Source: Papilionanthe hookeriana x Papilionanthe teres
Taxonomy: Eukaryota > Streptophyta > Magnoliopsida > Asparagales > Orchidaceae
Length of the DNA: 64,000 bases
Reading direction: 5' to 3'
Assembly (NCBI GenBank): GCA_022702705.1
Contig: CM040423.1
Span: forward strand, 42,915,575 to 42,979,574
Position numbers and translations under genes: made by a program
Shown: piece after piece, positions 33,136 through 48,100 of the stretch
How the letters are laid out: each line of letters begins with the position of its first letter
Numbering within the stretch: the stretch's first letter is position 1
Notes under the pieces: generated by a model
What the model saw: only the letters and a program-made list of their open reading frames with translations
Databases searched by the model: none
Told to the model about the DNA's origin: nothing

Positions 33136-36100
33136 CTGCATTACGATACAAAATTGAAAATAAATATCGTTATTCTAAACATAATGAGAGCAAATCTAAT
33201 AACTATATCCAATATTCCATGTTAACTCCTTTGCATCCAAGAGAACCATGAAACATAAAAATTTTTTGGGGCATTTACATTATTACATACATACCACCCA
33301 ATTCCCATGTTCTTACATATCTAACACCTAAACTTTGGCTTCTACGCGTATACCATCTAAATCTTTTACTTAAAAAAAAGTGAAATACACCTTTCATGCA
33401 TAGTTAAGATAGGTATTTGCAACTCTTTTTAAGACTCAATTTAATTGTTGATATATTATTATATATGAAAAATATGTCAACATGAATCTCAAGACAATAC
33501 AATGGTCAATTCAAATGAAGAACAAATGGAGGAACCTGCCAATGGTCGACAACTCTAGAACAAGAAGAGACCATTGAAGCCAAGCCTAAGAATCTAGCCA
33601 CTAAGAAGCCTGATGACCAACTTAAGCTAACTGGTTGAAACAAACCATGACGATCGACTAAAAGCTGACGAGGCGGATCGAGGTAAGACAATCGACTGTG
33701 CATCCACCGATCGCCAGGACCCACATCGATCGGATAAGCCCACTTGTCATTTAATAAATCTGACACATGTAATGCACTAAAAAAACCCCCTCAAAGACTA
33801 ATGATTAGAGAATATATCTGTAATTCTAAAAACAATACCCCTATATCTATAAATAGGGGGTTAATTTTTGAATAAAGGTTACGCGCTTTTAATATTCATT
33901 ATTGTCTCTCTCTTTCTTTTCTCTCTCCATGATGCTCTATTCTTTAGGTGTGCTTCCCGGACATTTTCGGATTCAACTTCCTTTTAGGTGCAGTGAGTGT
34001 GAAAACATACTATCACCATGAAGAGGAACACAAAAACAACAGGAGAAAACCAACTAGAGAGACATAGTGGAAGAATAATGCACGAGGGAGTTTATAGAAG
34101 AATTCGTGCAACGAGAACTGCACAACTTGAAAACTCAAATCATGAACCATATGTCAGGACAGTTTGCAGAGGTCCTCAAAGCAATCACGGTTCTCGAAGT
34201 AGCTTGTGCTTTGGGAGGAGAACATGTTCAACGTGAAGCATAAAACCCTCCTCGAGAGGGACCACTGGTGCACAATGGGAGAAGACCGAACCATGCCCAG
34301 AGAGAGTAGAAGATGTGATGTTCCAGGACTGCGCTAGATCTATCCCGATGGTGAAGAGACAACAATTTGGGCTAGCTGAAGTGTGGCAAAAACCAGAGAA
34401 CACCTTCTCCCTTCAAATCTCGGAAGCTAAACCCCCAGACAAATTCAAACTCTCAACTTTGGAATCCTACAAGAGAAGATCGGATCCCAACGACCACCTG
34501 GCGTCTTTCGAATCACCAATGTGTATGCTAAGATCTCTAATGCATTCAAATGTCGACTATTCTTCACTACGTCGAGGCCATCAGCTATGAGATGGTTCAA
34601 CGCACAACCGGTTGGGGTAATTACCTGCTTCGCGGAATTCAAGACTTTTTCTGACACAGTTCGCCAGTGCCGAAAATCCGAAATAGAAGGTCCAATCTAT
34701 GATGCAACTTAAGCAGGGACGCAATGAGAGTTTGAGCTCGTTCGTTGCACGATTTGAGAAAGAAATGTTGGAGGTAAAAGACTTGAAAACCAATAAGGTC
34801 CAGGCTACTCTAACCCGAGGGTTGAAGATCGAAAGGTTTTGCTTCGACCTCAAACTTGCAGAACCCCCAAAGTTTAACGGAACAAATAGAGATGGCAAAC
34901 AAGTACATCAACATTTATGAGTACATTCTAAAGCTCGAGCTCTCACACCAGAGACATCAGAAGTGGCCATCGCAGAGTAGCGGGTGGAGGACGAAGAAGA
35001 ACAAGCGACCACCCATCCACCCCCGTTACGAAAATCATCCTCACAACAACAGTGTAGCCGACCGTCACAGCGACTAGAGGGGACAGACGAGGAGCCAGAA
35101 TGAACAATTGATTCAGTATCATGAAAGGCCGGTCCAACACCATAAACGACCATGATACAATCATGAAGGTCCTCAGGCCACTCCTTTGAGGGTATCAATG
35201 GCGAAAAAAGTAGACGCCATCTAGGACAGAATGTTTTAGGAAAGCGCCGCTGTTGAGGGTCGGAGCTTTCCTAGTAGACACCAAGAATTACTGTATGTAC
35301 CACAGAAATCATGTCATGACAAGGATGAGTGTAGGCTCTTCGAAGTCCGATTAAAGAGTTAGTCAAGGTGGGAAAGTTGAAGAAATTCGTGGCTCCAGGA
35401 ACTGTGACCCAGAGGCAAGGAAAAAACCCAATTGTAGAAGTACCAAATTGGCCAGTCCACACCAACACCATTCATATAACTAGGGTAGCAACAACCATCT
35501 TGGGAGAGCCAATCATCCCGATGAGCCAACCAGAAGAGGCAACATACTAGAGAAATTTACGTCAATACTTTTGCCCCTAAAAGCCATCGCCCATTTTCTT
35601 TACAAACAACGATCTGCCCTCAGAAGGAAACCCGTACAATAATGCTATCATGGTGACAACCATAATCAATAACTATCAGGTAGGAAGCATCCTGATTGAC
35701 ATAGGGACCTTAGTCAACATGTTCGAACCTGTGTTTAAGATGCTGAGCCTGTCAGTCGAGTGGATGATCGCGCCGACGGGTCTGTTATATGATTTTTCAG
35801 GTGATGGAAAGAAACACTTGGAATGATAAGACTTGCGGTCAACTGGGAAGAAAATGTAAAATATATCACATCAACACAGGATTTTCTTGTGGTAGATTCT
35901 TCCCCAACAATACGTCATCTTTGGCCATCCGCTTTTGAATAGCTTTAGAGCGGTAGTTTCTACCAATCACATTGTAGTGGAATTCCCAAGAGATGGAGAA
36001 ATCATCACAGTCAGAAAAACTTAGAACAATCATGGTTATGCTACCTTCGAGTCATCAACAATGTGGAACACAATCCCCTGAATATCCATAATTTGAAAGG

Positions 36101-39100
36101 GGATATCAAGACCAATGAGACAATCCTAGAGATTCTTATCGTCGACGTACAATTAGATAAAAGTTTCCTAATTAGTGAAGCTTTTGATGCATGATACAAA
36201 GAGTTGTTTGTCCAGACTCTCAGAGGGAACCAAAACATTTTTGTCTAGTCAGCAGCAGAATTTCTAGCATATCGATCGACGCAGCGTGCTATCGGTTGAA
36301 TAAAGGATCATGTGCAGCCGCAACTCTCTCATGGCCTATTTATAACAGGCTATGCACGAAAATCTAAGTTATTTATCAAGCAATTATATCGTCATAAATT
36401 GGATTCATACTTCTTATTTTTGTATAAAAAAAAATTCACATGTTTGCAGCACGACTTTCAAAAAGCAAAGGAATCGAGAGACTAAATATGTAGACGAAAT
36501 ATATGTCTATCAATTTCGAGGCAATCCAACAGCCAAGTCAAATGATGAAAGAACGGAGGAATCTGTCGGTCGACAACTCTATAGCAAGAAGTGCTCATTG
36601 AAGCCAAGCCTAAGGATCAAACCACTAAAAAGCCTAACAATCGACTTAAGGCTAACTGGTCGAACCAAGGCGTGATGATCAACTAAAAGCAAACAAGGTG
36701 GATTGAGGGAAAACAATCGGCTGCACACCCACTGATTCTGGACCAACACTGATCAGATAAACCCACTCGTCATTCAATATATCTGACACATGTATGATGC
36801 TAAAAAAACTCCATCAAAGACTAATGATTAGAGGGCATACTTATAATTCTAAAACCCATGCCCCTATGTCTATAAATAGGGAGTCAATTTTCGAATAAAG
36901 GTTACGAGCTTTTATTGTTCATTACTATCTCTCTTTTTCTTCTCTCTCTGTGTGACACTCTATTCTTTGGAAACATTTTCAAATTCAACAATAATGATTA
37001 TCTTTTGCACATTTGTACATGAAAAAATATCATCATATTTAAGCTTTGTAAAGTTTAAGTATAAATTTATAAGGCAGAAAACATGCATTTAAAAATTATA
37101 ATTTTGTTTTTGCTTCTTTTGTGTATGAAATTGAAGAAATTACATTTGAGATAATATAATTTTTAGAAGGAAGTGTTGACTAAACTTCATCCGTATCTAA
37201 ATGCTAAGAATGCACATGTAATAAGTGCACAATAGTCAAAGATCATAATATAATATTTAAAAGGAAGATTTATATACATATTATGTATTTACATATCTAA
37301 CACCTAAACTTCAGTTTTTACATATATGTCTTCTTATCCAAGCATTAAAATATGTACTTCACATTTAAAAAGTTAAAATAATGATATGTTTGATGTGATA
37401 TGAAATATTTAGACAGTATAAATATAAAAAAGCAAATTTTAGGCGTTAGATATGTAAAAACATAAAAATTGGGTTCTACGCATGTAAATGGCCCTTTTCT
37501 TAAGAATATCTCAGACTAGATTTATTGTTATATTTATTAAATTGGTGTGTTTAGCTAAGCTTTTTAATTTTACAATATTACGTATTTGTACATTGCCATA
37601 AAAAATAATAAAAATATTTCAATAATTAAAAAAAATATTCAGATTTTCAGGCTAATTTTACTTGAGATTTACTCAATTAATTATTTTGATTAAGCGTTAA
37701 TTTTTGTAAAATATTAAGGCTTATAGGAATCAAAACATACAACAAACAGGTATTAAATGAACAATACCTATGTATGTATACAACTACAAGCATGTATTTA
37801 GGTAGCATCTATCTTATTTTGATAACATTAAGAGTTCTATCAGAGGAATTTGTAATTTCTAGAGCAATTAGATGAAAATATAACTAAGATGGATAAAATC
37901 AGAAATTATCTTGCAGTTAAAGTAAGAAATTGGCTAAAAATTTCTTACTTTAAGTACCACAACTAAGAAAATATAGATATAAATTATACTTTAAAATAAA
38001 GGAATGTGATTCCTTTTAAATTGAGGATTTAAATTCTTTATTGGTGAAATCCCAAAACCTTTTTAATGATAATATTGTATGTTCTATCCATAAACCACCA
38101 AAAAGGACCCCTAAAATATGTTCACCATCAAGCATGAGAACTCTTTTTATTATTAGGCCCAATCCTTCTAATTTATAGTAATTTAATGAATGTTACTTAC
38201 TGAGCCGATGGCGAGCTTCACGTGCCTTCAAGTATCGTTGTTCCAAGGTAACAGACTCCAATGATTCTCTAAGCTCGGCAATCTTTACGTTCACAGGATC
38301 AAGATGTTCTACATCACAAAAAAGGTTAGATAAATTTACATGTGTAGCACATGATTCTTATCTATTTACATATCTCACAATTAAACTTACATATTTACAT
38401 ATATAGCACTTCGATGCTTTAAACTTATGCATAACAAAATGTATTTCACTTTTAAAAAGTAATGATAGTGCTCTTTTTAATGTCGTATTAAGGATTTGAG
38501 TGCTATGTTTGTAAATATGAAAGTTTAGGTAAGAGATATATAAATATATAAGAATTGTGTGCTTTGTAGTAAATGTCCCAAATGTTATCATTAAAATAAA
38601 TTAAAAAGAAAATGAATATTCATAAAGCCATAATCAAATAGTTGTGATGGAAGCAATGATCATGGCTAATGTTATTATTCCTAAGTATGAGAGTGATCAT
38701 ATTACGATTTATCATTTCCATATTTATATCCCCTCAAAATATACAAACCATTTTTGGCAAGATGTTGCTCGCTAGGAATATGGCCAACATGAATGTTGAA
38801 AGATATAGACTCCGGAATTTTTGATGGATTGTGAAAACAAAACTTGTACATTCCATTGCTAGGAGCCTTAAACTCAAATTTGTCGCCAGATGTTCCCTTT
38901 GATGTGTGGACAGTGTCGCCTCGTGGCGAATAAACCTGAATTTCATAAGACAATTAGCATCAGAAGTTTCAACAAAAATATTATATATGACTCAATTTAT
39001 TGCATAATATTGGCTTCAAAGCACAACTGAAGCAGCTGAAACAATAATAGTCAAAGCAGGAATAAGTTTACGTCAAATGGTTCCTCAAATGACTCGAAAA

Positions 39101-42100
39101 GAGCCCAGCATATCAAAACATTCACTCGTAAAATCACATTATCCGATAACGATACACAGATGCTAATACAAAGGATAGAATTATTTAGCAAGGCAAAGGG
39201 CGTTCAGTACAAACATAAGATAAAAGAAAAGACAAAATCAGAAATGTTAGAAGATAATGTGTACAATCAGAAGAATGCCTACTTAAATTACACTACAACT
39301 TGGCTAGGATGGTATCACAATGTCTAAACAGTCGAAAAAACAATAGACACAAAGCCGGCCTAAGCAACAAGAATAAATATTTATGTCATAAAAAAATCCT
39401 TCCAATCAAGACATATATAGATGCAATTTTTGAATTGCAAACTTCAAAATTAAATCAAAACTATTTAGACTTAAATTTTAATAAATTTATAGTCAAACCA
39501 AGTAACTTGATAAGACGAACACAATAATGCTTAAAAGTAGAAGAGAACCAAATTGGTCATCCAACAATTTACAAAGGGCCCAAACTAATCGCAATTATGC
39601 AAAAAACCTCGATTATTCAAATATGAACCAAAATACTCTCCAAAATCATTAAATGTGAACTAAAATAATCATATATGGGAACCATTCGGTTTCTATTTAA
39701 ATAATAGAGGGACTAAATTGACTTTTTATATAGTGTGACTATTTTAATCCCTTGTAAATAGTTCGTGGAACATTTTGGTTTTTTTTTTCATACCAAAAGT
39801 GGCCGGATCTAACCTTTGAAATATGATTACAATTTTCAAAAGATTAATTGAAAGATCAAATAACATCCAAATTTCATATGATTATAATCAAATTGAGCTT
39901 CTCAACAAGATAAATCTAATTAGCCCAAGGTCACTCAATTTTAAGGTTATTAAATCACTTAGATGTTAAATAAGATATAATCAAAAGAATTTACACAGAC
40001 TATCTGATGAAATATTTTAAAAGTGTAGCAAAAATAATTAAAATGACATTCTAAAAAATTATAAATAGAGTCACATGCTCTGCATAAAAAGGAATGGTTT
40101 GTAACTAGAGAGATCTTAAAATTCTAAAGAACTCTAGAGCTTTGCCCAATGTCAAATATTGACGACTATCACAAACAATCACAATTATTTGACCACCGTC
40201 ACCAAACTGATATTATTTGACTATCATTATCCGAACATTGTCGTCCAAGCACAATTATATGATCATCGTCGTTTAACTATCATCACTCAATCTTCATTGT
40301 TCGAGTATTGTCTTCATTCCCCAACTTCCATCACGGTCACTAGAGAATGAGCTACTTGATGCATTACTTTATAATAGTATCTTATTTATTAAAAAGAAGA
40401 GAGAACCTATTTAATTTAACTAACATAGCCTACTATTTTATGTTGGCCATGTCCCGTTATTTTTCTTTTATCCGGATTTTTTTTGTTAATATTTTGATGT
40501 CTCATTAACTTGTCTCATTTATTTGTTTACATGCAAAATATTTGTACAAAATTAAGCTGTAAAATCCTTGTTCTACTCTAGCAAATTTCTAGCACATAAT
40601 AATTTTATAATCTTTGTGAGAAGCATACCTAAGATTACATAACCATCTATCCAATAACCGATAGATATACAACCTATAATACTAGAACTCTAGTTAAACA
40701 TGATATATTCAAAAAAGAGAAAAAAGATACATTCAACAATTTATTCATTTGATGGGCATAATATTCATGAATAATTTTTTTTAATATATCATTTCTCTAA
40801 TTACTGAATTCAAGAATTTATTATAATTTATCTATATATTCCATTTAGCTGAAACTTCTTGTGCAACTCTCCTATGTAGATTTTCATAAAAAACGTTCAT
40901 AATTTTTCTTGAAGCAATTATATTCTAGAGAAATTCTACACCACCTGCTCCTCAATGATTTTTGCATTCCATCACTTACATAACAAAACTTATTAGAGAA
41001 TTAGAAGAAAGAATTTCTTAATTTTATTTTTCTATTTCATGTATTCCAACTTCTCGTAATGTTTGATGGCTTATAATATTACCTATTATGTAATATTTTA
41101 GGTTATGAATGAAAGAAGTATCACATAAAACCTTCTCTTGTAACTCCTACACTAAAAAAAGTTTGATCAACCCTTCCAAAATATAATGGTGATATTTAGA
41201 TGATTCTTCATAAAAAAAATAAACTTTTTGAATGATTTGGTGGTTAAAACTTAAATCCGGTTGACTCTGTTCTCTTCCTTAGGGCTATCTTACAGTCTAT
41301 GAAATGGCTTCGCAAACAACTCTTTGATTTCCTCCAGCCCCTAAAGTGATCAAGAATTTTACATGAAATAATAGCCTATCTCATTTTTTATATAAGACTT
41401 CACAATCATAGTTGAATTAATTACCGTGTTTAGAAAGTGCGTAGTGCCATTGACACAACATTTATCAAGAATATGTAAACTTATATGTGATGCTCGTATA
41501 TGTATCTTTTATAGAAGTTGATGGTTAAAATTATTGACCAAAGATTCCACAAAGAATTGGTCCTGTAGAATCTTCTTTATCAAAAAAAATTTTGGCCATT
41601 ATGATTGGTAGAAAATAATAAAAGAATTGGCAATTCCATTTTATATTAGAGAGGATGATATATTAAAAATTTTTCATATTCCTAATGTTGAACACCATCA
41701 ATATTAGAATAAGAAACTATGAGATAAATAATTTCCTTCTCTAGCAGTTGAGCTCACAGTCACTCATCATGTTCTTCAAGATTTTTTTCTTCGTTCGTAC
41801 CATCACTAACTTATCTTTAGAATGATCAAAGTCTTGACTTTGTAAGGAAAGAGATGTTGTCATAGTCGATAATTCAATTTGGTAGCCTACTATTTGAGCT
41901 TGTAAGTACATCACTTCCCTAATCTTAATCATGTGATTTCACTCATATTTGCGATCAAAATATTAGCTATTCATAAATTTTATATTTTAATCGCTCAAGT
42001 TACCTCTAGCTTAGCATCAATATTTTTTTTAGTCTAAAATAAATATATGAATTAGCTCTAAATGAAATCAAGTAAAATAAAGGCAGAGGTGTTTCAATAT

Positions 42101-45100
42101 TTCCTTCGAAGTATATGGTCTCAATAGGTTTACATCAATAAGTTTCATGGATGTAGCATATGAACATTCTTTGCAACTTCAGTCATCATTTGATAAAACC
42201 TTGATATCATTTACTTTTCTTTTTGAGTGCAAGACTGATTTTCATGAATAAATTGAAAGACCAACATTAAAAAAATTATCTGCAACCATCAATATGGTGA
42301 TATAATGCACATCATATTAAAGGTGCTCATGATTAAGAATATTAAGAATTCTTAATACATACTTATCTATAGTATAAATTGTAATCGATAATTCTTTTAT
42401 TCTCCCCCTAATTGTAAAGACCCGCCATTTTTGACAAAGAGGAATCTGGTTGACTAATTTTTTGTGAAATTTTTCGCTAATAATTTCAATCATCTACTCC
42501 GACAAATGATACGTTCTAGAGAATTATTTGTAGTCAGCATATTCTTGAAAAATACTCTAGTATCAATATCGCTCCACACTCTATAAAGAAGATGATCAAT
42601 TTGATAATGATTGTAATAGCCTTGCATAAACTTGAGATAAGCCAACCTTTGAAAATAACTCGATAAGCTCATGAGCTAGGCAGAATTAAATGCTTGCTCC
42701 CAAAGGCATCTCGTAGACAATAATATAGCTATGTCGCAGAATATGGATTTGATCAGAACTAATGAGAAGCACAGTAACCAAATCATTCAGAAAATAAAAT
42801 TCTAGGGAAGAACTGTGAAAACATCACTAGTACTAGTAGGTTTAACACTATCAACTCCCGGTAGTCCAAATAATCTCTTTCAAGCATCATATTATGAAAA
42901 AGTACGTCTACCTTCTTTTAATATAACAACTTCAAAAGAAAGTCGGAGGTTTATGACATTTTTCTTTGTTCATAATTTATGAATCTTACATGTTTATAAT
43001 CAAATCAATCGCTTGGATAAGAGAATCAAACAAGCCAAAGATCAATTAATTCTGAACACATTAAGACACTTAAATGCTAAATAAATAAAATATGAACAAA
43101 TGACTCAACTCAGGCTATCTAATAGAGTACTTTGAGACTTTAGCCAATCAGTATTTCACTCGAAAAAACTATAAACAAAACCTCAATCTCCACACAGAGG
43201 GCGGCATGAAATTAAAGAGATCTTGAAGATTGGTAGAACTTTAAAGCTCCACCCAAAAATCCAATACTCTCAACCATTACCCTCATCGTTCGATCATTAT
43301 CACATGTATGCTATAGTCCGACTATATTTGCCCCATTGTTGTTGTCTTCTCGATCTCGTCAACCACTATTATCACCCCCAAGAATGAACTAGTGTTAAGA
43401 GCATTACTTTATAAAACTATTTTTTTCAATTAACAAATCTTTATAATCTTAATCAATATAATAGAATATTTTGTCTTAGTCAGGCCCCATATTTATTTTG
43501 TTTTATGAAACTTTCACATAAAAATATTGGTGTATTTTATGTTTTTCTCATTTAACTACTTGTGCATGGAATATTCATGCAAACCTAAAGCTTAGAGCAT
43601 CACTGCACTGGTATAAATGTTTTAGCAAGCAATAAGCCTAATAATTTTTCTTGAACCGATCAACCATGCTAGTTGTATATGTTACTTCTGCAACATTTAC
43701 TTATCCTTTACAAATTTTGCTAGGATTTCAATTCCTCTTCAGTCTTTTCAAGAGATCAAAGAAACTCATTAAGATCTTAACTATTTGTAGGTCATGGCCG
43801 ACTAGCATGCTAATCAATTTGAAAAAAAAAAACATCTTATACTATAACATTTTTAAGAGTATTCATTATTAAATTTATGACTCAATCATAACTAATATGT
43901 TAGTACATGTCATAAAAAAAAAATATTGGAAGAAATCTCTAAAAAATAGTTTTAAATTTGAAAAAAATAATTACGACTACTCACTTCAACCTATAAATAT
44001 CTCGCATGGGTAAAAACAAAACCAATCAAATAGTATAATTATTTTCTAAAATAAATCTGAAACTATTACGTGCAGGCGGTGAATGGATCCCCTTTCACAA
44101 GTTATGATACTCCTCCGTAAAGAGAAATGAATGCAAAGTCAGTGTGCATTATCGCTTCACAAGATCGAACGCTCTTCTATAAGAAAATCATGATACCTTC
44201 CTCCATAGGCGGAGCAGTGAATGATACTCGAGATTTGCAATACTACTAGTAGGCCTTTGATGCTTTTCTTGAAAGGAGATTAAGTATATCCCAATTTGGA
44301 TGAATTGGATACGAGATGTAAAAAAAATTTAAACATATTTTGAAGTTCTAAATTTAACTTCTAAAGAAGTCGATTGTCTTCAAAATTTGATATTATTCAT
44401 GAGTGATCATGAGAGGAATTTAAAATCACATCCTCGACATAGCAATGCAAAAATATCAACTAGTAGGATTCCTAAAAAAATCAATGATAATTCTTATAAG
44501 TCCGTTTTTTCAATATTTTTCTTGCTTGTTTCCATACTCCCTGGAATTTTTATCTAATTTTTCATGTAATAATCATATGCATGTGTATGTTTCGCCCAAA
44601 AGGTTTGTTGCAAAATTTTGTCATTTTGATTTTTGAGAAAATTTTGATATTTGGAAGTCCTGATGCTAAAATTCATTTGTTCTTCTTCACTGAATTTTTT
44701 TATCAAACCAATAATAAATCTTTTTTTTTAATCTTTCTAATAATCACAAATAACATCTTTGTTTATCTATATGAATTTTTTTCATGAAAAATTATAGTCA
44801 TTTGGCTGTGTAAGAAAGTTCCTGAAGCACTGCTGAATCTGCAATTTACTGATTATAGTTATTCAAAATACTCTATGACTTGTTCACTAAACAATATCTG
44901 CTAACATTTTCTATAGGTACTCCCCTTGTGTATAAATTCTTCATAACAAAGTTTAAAATTTTTCCCAAATTTTTTTTTTCTTAGAAAAGTTTTAAATAAA
45001 AAGAGGACAATAATTTTTACCCTGCATCATTGACATAAAATTCAATAAAAAATTAAATTAATGATTTTTGTCTTTTTGTTTGTTATAGGACAGCATGCTT

Positions 45101-48100
45101 CATGAATTATGATTTCTCATTATTTAAACCCCCCAATCTTTCAAATTTCGGGTAAATGATTATGTTAAAAACTTCTTGACGTTCTCTTGAAATATATGTC
45201 ATCATTCGAACATCATCATTTGACTATTGTTATCACCCTTCACGACTTCCTCAGCATTCTTTACAACAGCCATAAATTGAGCTAGTATTCTAAACTTTGT
45301 AATTTTGTATTCACCAACCGACATAAATAATAGACTTATGTGCTTGCTATTTAAATGATAGATCAGTGCATTTGCGTCAGGCCTTTAATTTTTTCACTTA
45401 TTGAGTTTTCCATATAAAAACTCTAATGGTCATTTTAAATTTTTTTATCTATGTCTTATGCATAATCTGTGTAAAAAGCTAAGGCGTAAAATTCTCACTT
45501 TACAAATGCCAAATATTAACACAGAATAAGAAAAAAAAATATCTATAGATGATGCAATGGAACTTGCACAAAACTAATTTAACGTCTTGTGCAGAGATCA
45601 AGAAGAACTAATGACGAAGAAGTTTCATAAAATGGAGCTCAAGGATAAGGTTGATGATGACTAAGTAGAAGCAATTCATTTTCCACTAAAACTAAGAATG
45701 AATAATAGTATCCAATAAATAAGAAAATTATAAGGAAATTTATATACTAGGCCTTACAACAACAGAAACAAGCCTTTTTATCTCACAAATGGTCCGTTTG
45801 GGGCGGCAGTGTGTTGGCAGTGCAGCACTGCACTATAGTATTGTCTATTTGGGTAAATTGCATTTTGACAGCTTTTTCAAAAAACTGCCGTTGAAATCTG
45901 CATTTTCCCACCGGTCCTGGATAGGTGCGGTGACAGCTTTCTAGCTACGGTCTGGCTTTTAAAAAAAAAATGGTAATAATCACTGCAGCTTTTTGAACAT
46001 GAGATTATTTTTCAGCAGCTTCACAGCTGTTTTTTAATAAGTTGCAGCTACCCTAAACAGACCCTAAGTGGGGTCGATACATGAATCCTATTTATCCATT
46101 GCGTCCTATTGAGTATTACATTTCATTTACTTCTAATAAATTAATATCATTTTTTATACAACAAGCCCAACTCTTTCTAGGTCTACCTCTACCTTTCTTA
46201 ATATAAGTTAAATCTAAAACATCTATATTCGTAACTAGGTCATTAGCTAGTCAACATTTAACATGACCAAACCATCTAAGGAGACCCTCTCTAATCTTGT
46301 TTGCCACTGGGGCTACCACCCAACTCTTTCATAGATAAATTTGTTTCTCATTTTGTCTCAAGTGTAAAGCCACTCATCCACTTGAGCATTCTCATTTCAG
46401 CAACAATTAACTTAATTTTATCCTTCTCTTTTACAGGCCAACATTCTATGCAATAAAACACTGCTGGTCTCACTACTATCTTATAAAATTTTCCCTTATA
46501 AGTATAAGCAGTACTTTCAATCACGCAGTAGACCTGATGCATTTCTCCACTTAAGCCATCCAACTTGAATTCTACTAATAGCATCACTATTTATATCACC
46601 ATCACTATAAACAATAGACCCGAGATATCTAAAACATTCACTTCTTTTAATGATTTGATCACCCATTGTCACAACCCCAACACTGGATCTACAACTAACT
46701 AAAATTATATTCCATGTATTCAATTTTAGATCTAGTCAAACGAAAGCCTTTAGACTCTAAAGTTTAATCTATGAACATAATATGATCTTATGTATTAGTA
46801 TGTGATGACAATTAATTATGCTTGTTTTTATGTATTAATCTATTTGGATCCTTCTTTGCTAAGAACTTTTCATAGCCCAATGCCCGTGCACATCATCCAG
46901 GCTTCTTTAGCATTGTTGAATTTCACCAACGAGCATAAAAGAAAATGTGCATGGAAAAGCAATGGCGCGTCAAATTCTACTAAAACAGGCCTTACTACCA
47001 AGCTTCCATTAACGCCTTCATTTGAATCAAAGGACAATCGATATATTAGTTTCCAACAAAGTAATTATTAATGTAGAAGGCAGTTTCACTGATCCTTTAT
47101 TCACATGAATTAATTATAAAAATTCTTATGAAGTCAAGTTACATCCAATTCGAGAATCGCACTAGGCTATTCAAAAGATATAATTTTCCAAAAAAAAAAG
47201 AAAAATGCAAATAGAGTTCAGAACGATCCACACAAGAACAAAGAAAATTCAAAGATTTTCATGTGCTATATGAGCCAGTTAGACGGTGGATGCAAACAAA
47301 TAAGAATAAAAGTTAATACTTAATTTTTCACGGTCCACTCAGCTTACCTAAATTCATGAATCATGAAAATAGAAGGTTTAGGATTTTAGTTCTGTGATGC
47401 CAAAACAAGCTTTTTTCAGCGCTTAAAAATATATATTTATAGATTAAAATCCACATCAATTCTGATTATTATCGCATCTAGTACGTTTCCTACAATAATT
47501 TGGCCTATTTTGCACAAAATAGCACTCAAAACGTCAGTATTTACATATAAAACACCTAAACCTTCATATTAACATATATAGAGCCTAAAATCATCTGATA
47601 AATGTTAACTTATCTTTGTTGTCACCTGGTTCAGTCTATTTGTAGATGAACTGGTCTGGTTTAGATTGCTATTGTCTAGCCACAGTTTAGTCTTTGGTCT
47701 GGTTATTCTGTTTCTATAAATAGGACTGTGTATGAATATCGTTTTGATGTGACTCTAATAATGAGTTAATTCCATTTCTTCTGTTTCTCTTTCTGCTTTC
47801 AACTTGTTTCATGAGAAGACTTTAAATTTATTGTTAAGATAGGGCTTAAGCCACGAAAAGCATTGACAACCATATATTTTGAAGTGCAGATAATTTGGTT
47901 GTTTGGAAAATTTTAAACCTGTGCAAAATCCAACAAACACCAGGAAATCTTCTCATCTCTCCGATCATACTTTATTTAATGATCATTCTTTTTATTGTAA
48001 ATTAATTGGTTCTTTACAGTATCTGACTCTCACGCGACTTGATATAGCTTATGCTGTCAACCACTCTAGTCAAACTATGCATCAAACGACTCAAAATAGA

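Larger units (their letters stand above)
33475..36990 (+). mobile_element. Tat-type Ty3/gypsy element E, internally deleted
   Basis: 5' LTR 33475-33978 and 3' LTR 36504-36990 share GCCAAGCCTAAG, CTAATGATTAGAG and CTATAAATAGGG. Internal 2.5 kb holds broken gag and protease only; RT, RNase H and integrase are missing. It lies in intron 3 of p24, antisense to the gene. LTRs are clearly diverged and no exact target duplication is seen, so the insertion is old. Confidence 0.85.

Noticed and set aside
38702..38953. Single-exon reading of the GOLD-domain frame with its own Met and the tail GLYILRGYKYGNDKS
   Set aside because: The first residues and the tail are intronic; splice sites at 38935 and 38749 restore the standard family protein.
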